DNA from: Gordonia sp. 'Campus'
GTDB taxonomy: Bacteria > Actinomycetota > Actinomycetes > Mycobacteriales > Mycobacteriaceae
DNA length: 64,000 bases
Direction of reading: 5' to 3'
NCBI RefSeq assembly: GCF_022206305.1
Contig: NZ_JAKOIW010000003.1
Span: 248,001-312,000, forward strand
Part shown: positions 8,391 through 15,986 of the stretch, in pieces
Position numbering within the stretch: the first letter of the stretch is position 1
Layout: each line of letters opens with the position of its first letter
Notes under the pieces: generated by a model
Database searches by the model: none
What the model saw: the letters and a program-made list of their open reading frames with translations, nothing else
What the model was told of the DNA's origin: nothing
Program-made: the position numbers and the translations under genes

Positions 8391-10142
8391 GTGTCATCGA
8401 CCACCCCCGCATCCGACCCGGCATCGGCACCGACACCGGGTGAGCCGCCGGAACCGGACCGCCACGCCGCCGGTCCGGGCGACGGAGAAACGCGGCCGGC
8501 ATGGTGGCGACGCAGGCTCGATCGCTACTCATGTGTCGGACTGACTGTCGCGCTTGTCTTCCTGTGGTTGTCGGTGACACCGTCGCTCCTCCCCCGCGGC
8601 CCGCTGTTCCAGGGCATCGTCAGCGGCGCCTCCGCCGCGGTCGGTTACGCCCTCGGCGTCGGAGTCTCGTGGCTGATCCGGTACATGATCTCCCGGGACG
8701 ATCCGTGGCCGTCGCCGATGCGCCGCGTCTGGGTGGCCCTGGGCCTGGCGACCGTGGCGGGCACCGTCGTGATGCTCGTCGCGTTCCAGCGATGGCAGGA
8801 TCAGATCCGCACGATGATGGGTGTGGACCTGCTGTCGTGGACGGCGTATCCGCAGATCGTGCTCATCGCGGTCGTGGTCTTCGCGCTCCTGATGACCATC
8901 GGCCAGGCCTGGGGCGACGGTGTCGCGTGGCTGGTTCGGAAGCTGAATCGGGTGGCGCCGCCGAGGATCTCGGCGTTCACCGCTGTTGCCATCGCGGTCG
9001 TCGTCACCGTCCTCGTCCTCAACGGCGTGGTCGCCGACTACGGGATGAGAGCGTTGAACTCGTCGTTCGCCGCGGTCAACGACGAGACGACGGCCGACTC
9101 CAGTCCACCGACGACGCCCCTGCGTTCGGGCGGCCCGGGCTCGCTGGTGACCTGGGACTCGCTCGGACGGCAGGGGCGGATCTTCGTCTCGGTGTCACCG
9201 ACCGTCGAGCAGCTCAGCGCGTTCAACGGAACCCCGGCGATGGAGCCGATCCGTGCGTACGTCGGGTTGGGGTCGGGCAGCGACCTGCGCGCCAACGCCG
9301 ACCTCGCCGCGGACGAACTCGTCCGAGCCGGCGGCCTGCAGCGCAAGGTCATCGCCGTCGCCTCGACGACAGGCACCGGGTGGATCAACCAGGCGACCGT
9401 GGACTCGCTCGAGTACATGTACAACGGCGATGTCGCGACGGTCAGCATGCAGTACTCGTACCTGCCCAGCTGGCTGTCGTTCCTCGTCGACAAGGAGCGC
9501 GCCCGCCAGGCGGGTCAGGCCCTGTTCGAGGCGGTGTCGAAGCGGGTGCGCGAGGTACCCGAGGCCCAGCGGCCGAAACTGGTCGTGTTCGGTGAGAGCC
9601 TCGGGTCCTTCGCGGCCGAGTCGGCGTTCGGGACGATCCCGGCGCTCAGCGCGCGGACGAGCGGCGCGCTGTTCACCGGCCCCACTTTCAACAACTCGTT
9701 GTGGGTGGACACCACCGTCGCGCGCGATGACGGCAGCCCCGAGGTCCTGCCGGTCTACGACGACGGCCGCGAGGTCCGGTTCATCGCCGATGCACCCGAT
9801 CTCGACCGGCCGTCCCCGGACTGGGCAACGACATCCGGCCGCGCGGTGTACCTCCAGCACGCATCCGACCCGATCTCCTGGTGGTCACCCAGCCTGATCC
9901 TGCGTGAACCGGAGTGGCTCAAAGAGGACCGCGGGCGTGACGTGCTGCCGGCGATGCGCTGGATTCCATTCGTGACGTTCCTGCAGGTGAGCGCCGACAT
10001 GGCGGTGTCGGTCGGTGTGCCCGATGGCCACGGACACAACTACCGGTCCGCGATTCCGGCAGCGTGGGCGAAGATCCTCCAGCCGCCGGGATGGACGGAC
10101 GCCAAGACCGAGAAGCTGATCCCCCTCCTCCGACGCGACTGA
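8391..10142 (+). CDS. Membrane-anchored alpha/beta-hydrolase (DUF2319-like)
   Basis: A 583-residue protein with a Pro-rich cytosolic head (residues 1-45), four transmembrane helices (about 50-70, 78-98, 110-130, 150-168, with another near 195-215) and a large domain after residue 260. The nucleophile motif GESLG gives Ser403, and HGHNY near the C-terminus could supply the catalytic His. Similar actinobacterial proteins are annotated as alpha/beta-hydrolase family membrane proteins. The substrate is unknown; an envelope lipid ester is an untested guess. GTG 8391 follows GAGGAA at 8379-8384. It stands alone on its strand. Confidence 0.75.
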   Translation: MSSTTPASDPASAPTPGEPPEPDRHAAGPGDGETRPAWWRRRLDRYSCVGLTVALVFLWLSVTPSLLPRGPLFQGIVSGASAAVGYALGVGVSWLIRYMISRDDPWPSPMRRVWVALGLATVAGTVVMLVAFQRWQDQIRTMMGVDLLSWTAYPQIVLIAVVVFALLMTIGQAWGDGVAWLVRKLNRVAPPRISAFTAVAIAVVVTVLVLNGVVADYGMRALNSSFAAVNDETTADSSPPTTPLRSGGPGSLVTWDSLGRQGRIFVSVSPTVEQLSAFNGTPAMEPIRAYVGLGSGSDLRANADLAADELVRAGGLQRKVIAVASTTGTGWINQATVDSLEYMYNGDVATVSMQYSYLPSWLSFLVDKERARQAGQALFEAVSKRVREVPEAQRPKLVVFGESLGSFAAESAFGTIPALSARTSGALFTGPTFNNSLWVDTTVARDDGSPEVLPVYDDGREVRFIADAPDLDRPSPDWATTSGRAVYLQHASDPISWWSPSLILREPEWLKEDRGRDVLPAMRWIPFVTFLQVSADMAVSVGVPDGHGHNYRSAIPAAWAKILQPPGWTDAKTEKLIPLLRRD

Positions 10143-10235
10143 TACGCGCCCACACGATGTGATCGCCGGCGGGGCGCCGTCGGTCGGGCAATTTCGGTCG
10201 GGCGCGGGGCCGATTCGTCGTCGCATACTCAGGGG

Positions 10236-11180
10236 GTGAGTGCTTCTCCGACCGACCGCGACCGACTCCGGCAGCTGCTCGACGCAGTCCTGGCCGATGA
10301 CCACGGCTCGCTCGACGCCATGGCATCCGGTGCGTATTCGTCCCCGTTCCACTTCGTCCGGCAGGTGCGGCGTGGGGCCGGGGAGGCACCCGTCGCCCTG
10401 CGCCGGCGGGTTCTCCTCGAACGCGCCGCCTGGTTGTTGCAGCGCGGCGAATCGGTGACCGACGTCGCCTTCGACTCGGGATACTCGTCGGTCGACGGCT
10501 TCTCCCGCGCATTCAACCGGGCGTTCGGTCACAGCCCCGGCCGGATGGGTGCCGCCGGCGAGCACAGCCACTGGTTGCCGGCACCGAACGGTATCCACTT
10601 CCACTCGCCGACGGTGCTCTATGTCGACAGCGGCTCACCCACGACCGAAGACGCGGGCAACGTGGTGATGCTCATGATCCGCCACGACCTCGACGACACC
10701 GAGGCGCTCCTCGACGCGGCCAAGGGCATCGACGCCGATGCGTGGGCGTCGCCTCGATTGAACGGCCACCAGTCTCTGTCGTGGAGTGGGCCGGAGGAGA
10801 CTCTGGCGCAGGTGATGTCGCATGCCGTAGCCGACAAGCTGCCGTGGCTGGCGACCATACGCGGCGACGACCTCCCGCCCCCGGCGCCCACGGAACTCGG
10901 CGACCTCGTCGAACTGCACCGCGAGATCGCACCGCGATGGCTGGCACTCGTCCGCGACATCGACCGCCGTGGAGCGTGGCAGGACAGCGTCATCGACGCA
11001 CTGTGCGATCCGCCCGAGTCGTTCCTGCTCTCCCAGATCGTGTCCCATGTCCTCACGTTCTCGGCGCATCGCCGACTCCTGGCGCGCTGGATGCTGCGCG
11101 ACGCCGGCGTCGACGTCACCGCACCGACTCTCGACCCCGATCCGATCATGTGGCACCGCAAGCATTCCGGAGGTTTCTGA
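10236..11180 (+). CDS. AraC-type helix-turn-helix fused to a DinB-like domain
   Basis: A 314-residue fusion. Residues 1-105 carry an AraC/XylS DNA-binding pair of helix-turn-helices (LLQRGESVTDVAFDSGYSS, then FSRAFNRAFGHSPG). Residues 130-310 resemble a DinB/DUF664 four-helix bundle with scattered His residues (SHAVADKLPWL, SHVLTFSAHRR). A DNA-binding domain joined to a bundle that can bind metal suggests a sensor-regulator. GTG 10236 is preceded by CATACT at 10224-10229, 6 nt away, so the message may be leaderless. The stop codon overlaps the start of the RibD-like reductase (TGATG), so the two are co-expressed. Confidence 0.8.
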   Translation: MSASPTDRDRLRQLLDAVLADDHGSLDAMASGAYSSPFHFVRQVRRGAGEAPVALRRRVLLERAAWLLQRGESVTDVAFDSGYSSVDGFSRAFNRAFGHSPGRMGAAGEHSHWLPAPNGIHFHSPTVLYVDSGSPTTEDAGNVVMLMIRHDLDDTEALLDAAKGIDADAWASPRLNGHQSLSWSGPEETLAQVMSHAVADKLPWLATIRGDDLPPPAPTELGDLVELHREIAPRWLALVRDIDRRGAWQDSVIDALCDPPESFLLSQIVSHVLTFSAHRRLLARWMLRDAGVDVTAPTLDPDPIMWHRKHSGGF

Positions 11181-11734
11181 TGGCATTCCGCTACTACACC
11201 GCAACGACCCTCGACGGTTACCTGGCCGACGATCACGACAGTCTCGACTGGCTGCTCAGTCAACCGCTCGAAGAGGGTGGTGCGATGAACTACGAGGACT
11301 TCTTCACCGGTGTCGGCGCGGCGGTGATGGGGCGGACGACTTACGAGTGGATCGTCGATCACGAAGTGGCGGAAGGGAAGCCGTGGCCGTACGACATCCC
11401 GTCGTTCGTGTTCAGCCACCGGACGCTCACGCCGGTCGCCGACAGCATCACCGTACTGGAGGGCGCACCCGGAGATCACCGTGATCGCCTCCTGGCCGCG
11501 GCCGGGGATCGCGACGTCTGGGTGGTCGGCGGCGGCGATCTGGCCGCGCAGTTCGCCGACTCCGGCATGCTCGACGACATGATCATCGCGATCGCACCGG
11601 TCACGCTGGGGTCGGGACGACCGCTGTTCCCGCGACCCTACCACCTCGAACTCCGGGAGTTCGCCCGCAACGGCGCCTTCCTGTGTGCGCGCTACTCACC
11701 CGTCGGGTCACGGACGAGTTCCGTGCCCGCCTGA
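11180..11734 (+). CDS. Dihydrofolate-reductase-like protein (RibD C-terminal family)
   Basis: A 184-residue NADPH-type reductase. It opens with the family pattern YYTATTLDGYLAD (residues 5-17) and contains VMGRTTYEW near 49-57 and WVVGGGDLAAQF near 114-125. Stand-alone members of this fold are mostly uncharacterised; they are not the housekeeping DHFR or the bifunctional riboflavin enzyme. It starts one base inside the stop of the AraC-DinB gene, which implies translational coupling and suggests that the regulator controls or accompanies it. Confidence 0.85.
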   Translation: MAFRYYTATTLDGYLADDHDSLDWLLSQPLEEGGAMNYEDFFTGVGAAVMGRTTYEWIVDHEVAEGKPWPYDIPSFVFSHRTLTPVADSITVLEGAPGDHRDRLLAAAGDRDVWVVGGGDLAAQFADSGMLDDMIIAIAPVTLGSGRPLFPRPYHLELREFARNGAFLCARYSPVGSRTSSVPA

Positions 11735-11742
11735 TCGGGAAT

Positions 11743-12402
11743 TCAGCCCTCTCCCACGGACTTCCGCATGGTCTCGGGCACCTCACCGCGAGCCCACCGC
11801 GGCAGGATGAAAACACCCTCGGCTTCGGCGGTCACGTGCTCCCCCGATGAGATGGTGCCGGTGACGAACGTCTTCACGCCTTCGACCCGTTCGACGCGTG
11901 CCTCGCCCCGGATCCGGCCGAGCGGCGTCGCCCGCCGGTACCGGACGGTGAGCGTGCCGGTCATCCCGGGCACCCCCTGGAACTCGGCGGTCGAACCGAG
12001 CAATTGATCGAAGATGAGGGCGAGCACTCCGCCGTGGACGAGTCCGGCCGGCCCCTCGTACTGCGGGCCCAGGTCGACCTCGGTCCAGCTGTGGTCGGTC
12101 TCGTGGCGGAGCTCGACGGGAGGTGCGATCGGGTTGCGTCGACCCAGTACGGCGTTGCCCCACGAGCGTTTGGTGCCATCGGCGTTGAACCGGATACCGA
12201 ACGAACCGGGTAGCTGATCCCTGCGCAGGATCTCGGTGGCCGCCGCGATCAGGCGCCGTGCCTCGGCGATGTCGGCATCGCCGACCTCGGTCCGGACGGT
12301 CGCGTCGATCAGTTCCCGGACGCTCCCCGCGATCGACGACGCGAGCTCGGTCCGGTGCGCGAGTTCTTCCGGATCGATGTCCTCCTGGATGTAGTCGCTC
12401 AT
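11743..12402 (-). CDS. PaaI-like hotdog thioesterase
   Basis: A 219-residue protein. The hotdog fold covers about residues 85-205, with the family motif GPAGLVHGGVLALIFDQLLG (about 117-136), where the Asp/Glu-containing long helix forms part of the active site in PaaI/4HBT enzymes. Residues 1-80 form a helical extension seen in actinobacterial relatives. It is presumed to hydrolyse an acyl-CoA; the chain type is not predictable. It is divergent from a crotonase 98 bp away, so a shared fatty-acid context is plausible. ATG 12402 has no clear ribosome site. Confidence 0.85.
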   Translation of the reverse strand: MSDYIQEDIDPEELAHRTELASSIAGSVRELIDATVRTEVGDADIAEARRLIAAATEILRRDQLPGSFGIRFNADGTKRSWGNAVLGRRNPIAPPVELRHETDHSWTEVDLGPQYEGPAGLVHGGVLALIFDQLLGSTAEFQGVPGMTGTLTVRYRRATPLGRIRGEARVERVEGVKTFVTGTISSGEHVTAEAEGVFILPRWARGEVPETMRKSVGEG

Positions 12403-12487
12403 CCGTCCATCTAACAGGGCGCGTCGGAGCCCGAAGCCATCACCCGTGCACGCCAGGATCCCGGCAACAACCCTTCTGACCGCCGAG

Positions 12488-12493
12488 TAAGCT
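12488..12493 (+). promoter_or_regulatory. Predicted leaderless -10 hexamer (TAAGCT) for the crotonase
   Basis: TAAGCT is followed by CGCCCGC and ATG 12501, with no Shine-Dalgarno sequence. The transcript should begin at or one base before the start codon. Confidence 0.5.
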
Positions 12494-12500
12494 CGCCCGC

Positions 12501-13343
12501 ATGACTGACCACGCCTGGAATGACCGCGACTGGACCGCGTTCGACGTCAGTGTCGACGACCACATCGCCGAGGTGGTACTGACCGGCCCCGGCAAGGGCA
12601 ACGCGATGGGCCCGGACTTCTGGCGCGAGCTCCCCGAACTGTTCGGCCACCTCGACGCCGATCCCGGCGTACGGGCGGTGGTGCTCACGGGTTCCGGTAA
12701 GCACTTCTCCTTCGGCCTGGACCTCGTCGCGATGGGCGGCACGTTGTCGAGCGTGCTGGCCGGCGACGCCCAGGCCGCCCCGCGAACCGAGTTCCTCGAC
12801 TCGCTGCGGAAACTGCAGGCAGCCATCACCGCGGTCGCGGACTGCCGCAAACCGGTGGTGGCCGCCGTCTCGGGCTGGTGCATCGGCGGCGGTGTCGACC
12901 TGATCTGTGCTGCCGATGTGCGCTACGCCAGCGCCGACGCCAAGTTCAGTGTGCGCGAGGTCAAGGTCGGCATGGTCGCCGACGTGGGCACGTTCGCACG
13001 ACTCCCGTTCATCATCGGCGACGGCCACATGCGCGAGCTCGCGCTGACCGGCAAGGACATCGACGCCGCCCGCGCCGAGAAGATCGGGCTGGTCAACGAC
13101 GTCGCCGACGACCCCGCGGGCGTCCTCGACCTGGCGCGCGCGACTGCGCGGGAGATCGCCGACAATCCCCCGCTGGTGGTGCACGGGATCAAAGCCGTCC
13201 TGGATCACTCGCGCAGCGCGGCCGTTCACGACAGCCTCCGTTACGTCGCCGCGTGGAACTCGGCGTTCCTGCCAAGCCAGGATCTCTCCGAAGCCATCAC
13301 CGCGGTCTTCGAGAAGCGCAAGCCGGAGTTCAAGGGCCGCTGA
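12501..13343 (+). CDS. Crotonase with the delta3,5-delta2,4-dienoyl-CoA isomerase active site
   Basis: A 280-residue member of the enoyl-CoA hydratase/isomerase superfamily. The oxyanion-hole region is GWCIGGGVDL. Acidic residues Asp133, Glu153 and Asp161 fall with the same spacing (20 and 8) as the catalytic Asp176, Glu196 and Asp204 of rat dienoyl-CoA isomerase, within the matching text VGMVADVGTFARLP. This favours isomerisation of 3,5-dienoyl-CoA in beta-oxidation of unsaturated fatty acids over simple hydration. The assignment rests on remembered family residues, not on an alignment. It stands alone, divergent from a thioesterase. Confidence 0.85.
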   Translation: MTDHAWNDRDWTAFDVSVDDHIAEVVLTGPGKGNAMGPDFWRELPELFGHLDADPGVRAVVLTGSGKHFSFGLDLVAMGGTLSSVLAGDAQAAPRTEFLDSLRKLQAAITAVADCRKPVVAAVSGWCIGGGVDLICAADVRYASADAKFSVREVKVGMVADVGTFARLPFIIGDGHMRELALTGKDIDAARAEKIGLVNDVADDPAGVLDLARATAREIADNPPLVVHGIKAVLDHSRSAAVHDSLRYVAAWNSAFLPSQDLSEAITAVFEKRKPEFKGR

Positions 13344-13363
13344 CCCCTCGCGGTCGGTCAGCG
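13338..13363. terminator. Convergent hairpin between crotonase and BadF-type kinase
   Basis: CGCTGACC (13338-13345) pairs perfectly with GGTCAGCG (13356-13363) across a 10-nt loop. It covers both stop codons and can serve both strands. There is no U-tract. Confidence 0.5.
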
Positions 13364-14287
13364 TCCGGCGCGGTGGATCTGCGTCGCGAGCGGATGCTCG
13401 TCGTCGAGACCGGCGAGCATCCGTACGCCGTCGAACGGGCGACCGTGCGGTTCGGCGATCTCGACGCCGGACGTCCGCCCGATGACAGCGGCCGCGAACC
13501 GCTCACGGAGCCGGTCGTTGGCGGTCATCACCGTGCCGACCCAGCTGACTCGCGCGGCATCGCCCGGCCGGTGGCCGCTGCGCTCGAGTGCGGCGGCCAC
13601 CGAAGCCGCCAGCTCGTCGGCCGCGTCGGTCAGGATCTGCTGTGCCACTGGATCGTCCGCGGTCGATGCGGCGTCGACCCGCCGCGCGAAGGCCGCCACC
13701 CGCGACACCCGATCCGGGTCGCCCTGCAGCTCCATGTACAACTCCGGTAGCGGCCCGAACTCCTCGGCCGCCGCCTCTTCGAGGACGGTGTCGGGCCCAC
13801 GTCCGTCGAACGCCCGCAGAGCCGCCTCGATGCCCGCGCGGCCCATCCAGTAGGCGCTGCCGGCGTCGCCGAACAGGTGCCCCCAACCGTCGACCCGGTG
13901 CACTCCCCCGGCTCCCACGCCGAGGGTCACCACGCCCGTCCCGACCGCGGTGACGGCGCCGAACTCCCCTCCGTTGGCGGACAAGTACCCGGTCACCGAA
14001 TCATGCGCCAGCGCAACCGAAACGATGCCGACGTCCGCGAGTTCGTCGAGGATCTCACCGGGTCGGGAGGCGGACGGGGTCAGGCCCGAGACACCCGCGG
14101 CCAGCGTCGCACCCGGATCGTCGACCGGGATGCCGCGCACCGTGGCCGCGATCTGGTCGACGACGGGACGGTCTGTCCGGATCGGCGCTGCCTCGAATTC
14201 GTCGACTCCGTCGGCAGACTCGACACGCACACGCGTGCCGGTCTGACCCCCGTCGATGAGGATGCGTCGGCGCGTGTCGTCGGTCAC
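13358..14287 (-). CDS. BadF/BadG-family ATPase, N-acetylglucosamine-kinase-like
   Basis: A 309-residue member of the actin/hexokinase fold group. The phosphate-1 motif ILIDGGQTGTR lies at residues 8-18, the second lobe has VTAVGTGVVTLGVG, and GHLFGDAGSAYWMGR matches the GDEGSGxxxG pattern of GlcNAc kinases. It probably phosphorylates an amino sugar such as GlcNAc recycled from peptidoglycan; no other amino-sugar gene is nearby to confirm this. GTG 14287 is chosen because TAGCTT (14295-14300, minus strand) lies 7 nt upstream; an in-frame GTG at 14308 lacks any signal. It is divergent from the nitroreductase. Confidence 0.8.
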   Translation of the reverse strand: MTDDTRRRILIDGGQTGTRVRVESADGVDEFEAAPIRTDRPVVDQIAATVRGIPVDDPGATLAAGVSGLTPSASRPGEILDELADVGIVSVALAHDSVTGYLSANGGEFGAVTAVGTGVVTLGVGAGGVHRVDGWGHLFGDAGSAYWMGRAGIEAALRAFDGRGPDTVLEEAAAEEFGPLPELYMELQGDPDRVSRVAAFARRVDAASTADDPVAQQILTDAADELAASVAAALERSGHRPGDAARVSWVGTVMTANDRLRERFAAAVIGRTSGVEIAEPHGRPFDGVRMLAGLDDEHPLATQIHRAGR

Positions 14288-14294
14288 GGTGCCG

Positions 14295-14300
14295 AAGCTA
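14295..14300 (-). promoter_or_regulatory. Predicted leaderless -10 hexamer (TAGCTT) for the BadF-type kinase
   Basis: Reading leftward, TAGCTT, then CGGCACC, then GTG 14287. It decides the start codon over GTG 14308. The divergent nitroreductase has a similarly placed CACACT at 14372-14377. Confidence 0.45.
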
Positions 14301-14383
14301 CTCCCCACGGCAGCCGGTCCGATGCCATACCCGACAACGCCGTCATCGTCGTCGACACCAGGCGCTCATGACACACTGGACCG

Positions 14384-14851
14384 ATGAAGGTGCGGCGCCG
14401 CCTTGCGGTCAAGATCGGTTCCATTTCCTGGATGCCTCGCTATCTGCCCCAGATAGTGCTGAGCGACAACGCGATCCAGGCTGTCACCGGGCAACGTCTG
14501 AGCCTGCTGGACATCGCCGACCTACCCAACATCACGATCAAGGTCCCCGGTCGCAAGAGCGGCGTGGTCCGCACCACACAGTTGCTGGCGGTTCCCGACG
14601 GGTCCGACTGGCTGATCGCGGGATCATACTTCGGCAGTCCCAAGATGCCGGCGTGGGTGTACAACGTCCGGGCCGCGGACGAGATCGAGATCGTCGTCCA
14701 CGGGGAGACCGCCGCGGCGACCGCAACCGAACTCACCGAGGACGAACGCACCGCCGCGTGGCAGACGCTGCGCGCCGTCTGGCCGAACTTCGATCTCTAC
14801 GAACAGCGCACCGACCGCACCATCCCGGTCTTCCGCCTGCGCCCACGCTGA
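14384..14851 (+). CDS. Deazaflavin (F420)-dependent nitroreductase-family protein
   Basis: A 155-residue protein of the DDN/FDOR-B-like split-barrel family, typical of F420-making actinobacteria. The core reads ITIKVPGRKSGVVRTTQLL (residues 50-68) and WLIAGSYFGSPKMPAWVYN (76-94), where the family contacts F420. Members reduce diverse small molecules; M. tuberculosis Ddn activates pretomanid. The native substrate is unknown. No Shine-Dalgarno sequence is seen; CACACT at 14372-14377 lies 6 nt before ATG 14384. It is divergent from the kinase at 14287. Confidence 0.88.
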   Translation: MKVRRRLAVKIGSISWMPRYLPQIVLSDNAIQAVTGQRLSLLDIADLPNITIKVPGRKSGVVRTTQLLAVPDGSDWLIAGSYFGSPKMPAWVYNVRAADEIEIVVHGETAAATATELTEDERTAAWQTLRAVWPNFDLYEQRTDRTIPVFRLRPR

Positions 14852-14854
14852 GTC

Positions 14855-14899
14855 GTCTCAACCGGCATCGTTTCAACCGGCACCGTCTCAACCGGCATC
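14855..14899. repeat. Three 15-bp tandem repeats between convergent genes
   Basis: Copies at 14855-14869, 14870-14884 and 14885-14899. Units 1 and 3 are identical (GTCTCAACCGGCATC); unit 2 differs at two positions. The array follows the nitroreductase stop, and its third copy covers the stop codon and last codons of the convergent gene at 14888. Confidence 0.9.
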
Positions 14900-15910
14900 G
14901 GCGATGAACTGCGGCCGATCGGCGGTGAGGTCGACCGAGCCGATCAGATACTGCTCGTCGATGGTCTCCACGCGCGGGCCGTCGTCGTCGTAGCTCGGTG
15001 TGTATGCCACGCGCCACCGCACCGGTCCGACGACGTCGACGGTGCCGAGATCGGTCGCCGCGCGCTCGGTCGAGGTCTCACCGGGTGACGTCCTCGGTGA
15101 GCGCAGGAGGTAGCGGAGCCCGGACAGGTCGCGTGGTGCCGTCCACCGCACGCTGCCGGGAACCGCGGACCGGAACAGCCGCTGCGTGCAGCCGGCCACC
15201 TCCGCGGCCGGGTCGATCCGGGTCGAGTTCGCGCAGCGCCGGAGGTGTTCGGACACCGCATCGCTGACGGCGCTCGTTCCGCTCGGGCTGAGTTCGCCGG
15301 TCACCCGAACCGACACCGGGCCCTGCGGCTCGATCGGATAGGCATCCTCGGCCACGCGGCCGACGAAGTCGGTGTCCGCCGAGCCCCACCGTTGTGGCCC
15401 GGGGAACAGGTGCACCGTGTCGCCTTGGCGCACCTCACGGCCGAACAAGGTGGGTCGCACCACCTGCAGTGCATCGATGCGCACGGCAACGGCCCCGTCG
15501 ACGACCGCCCAGCCGTCTGCCACCCGGGCGACCCGAACGGCGGTGTCGGCGACGCGTCCACCCATCCGATACGACGCGGAGATCTCTGTCCGACCCGTCG
15601 TGTCGGACGCGCCATCGGACCCGCCCGATGCGTCTGACCCGATCCGGATCTCGCTCATCGGGGCGGCCGCACGCTGTGCGCGGAGCACCTCGTCGGTGAG
15701 GAACGTCGGCTCCGGACGAGGTTCGATGACCGCGAGCGCGGTGGCGGCGTCGGCGTCGGCGAGTGCGGTCAGATAGGTGCGGACGGCGTCTTCGGGCGTG
15801 GCTGCCCGCTCGTCCTCCCGGGACAACCCGGTCAGGAGAGCGGCCACCAGCACCACGACGAGAACGACTGCGACACCGGCGAAGACGATCAACCATCGGC
15901 GGCGGTTCAC
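14888..15910 (-). CDS. Unknown membrane-anchored secreted protein
   Basis: A 340-residue protein I do not recognise. Residues 1-5 are basic, a single transmembrane or signal-anchor helix covers about 6-29, and the remainder should be extracytoplasmic. Residues 38-60 (TPEDAVRTYLTALADADAATAL) resemble the start of DUF4878/NTF2-like lumazine-binding-type domains often found on such anchors. Two Cys residues near 228 and 243 could form a disulfide. GTG 15910 follows GGTGGGG. It lies 76 bp downstream of htpG, separated by a hairpin, so co-expression is doubtful. Confidence 0.7.
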   Translation of the reverse strand: MNRRRWLIVFAGVAVVLVVVLVAALLTGLSREDERAATPEDAVRTYLTALADADAATALAVIEPRPEPTFLTDEVLRAQRAAAPMSEIRIGSDASGGSDGASDTTGRTEISASYRMGGRVADTAVRVARVADGWAVVDGAVAVRIDALQVVRPTLFGREVRQGDTVHLFPGPQRWGSADTDFVGRVAEDAYPIEPQGPVSVRVTGELSPSGTSAVSDAVSEHLRRCANSTRIDPAAEVAGCTQRLFRSAVPGSVRWTAPRDLSGLRYLLRSPRTSPGETSTERAATDLGTVDVVGPVRWRVAYTPSYDDDGPRVETIDEQYLIGSVDLTADRPQFIADAG

Positions 15911-15918
15911 CGCCGCCC

Positions 15919-15960
15919 CACCCCCGGTCCCGGACGTCGAGAGGTTCGGTCCCGGGGGTG
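15919..15960 (-). terminator. Hairpin downstream of htpG
   Basis: CACCCCCGG (15919-15927) pairs perfectly with CCGGGGGTG (15952-15960), with an inner 24-nt region that can itself fold. It lies between the htpG stop and the next gene on the same strand, and is a likely terminator for htpG. Confidence 0.5.
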
Positions 15961-15986
15961 CGGCGATGCGCTCGGGGGCGCTCCGA

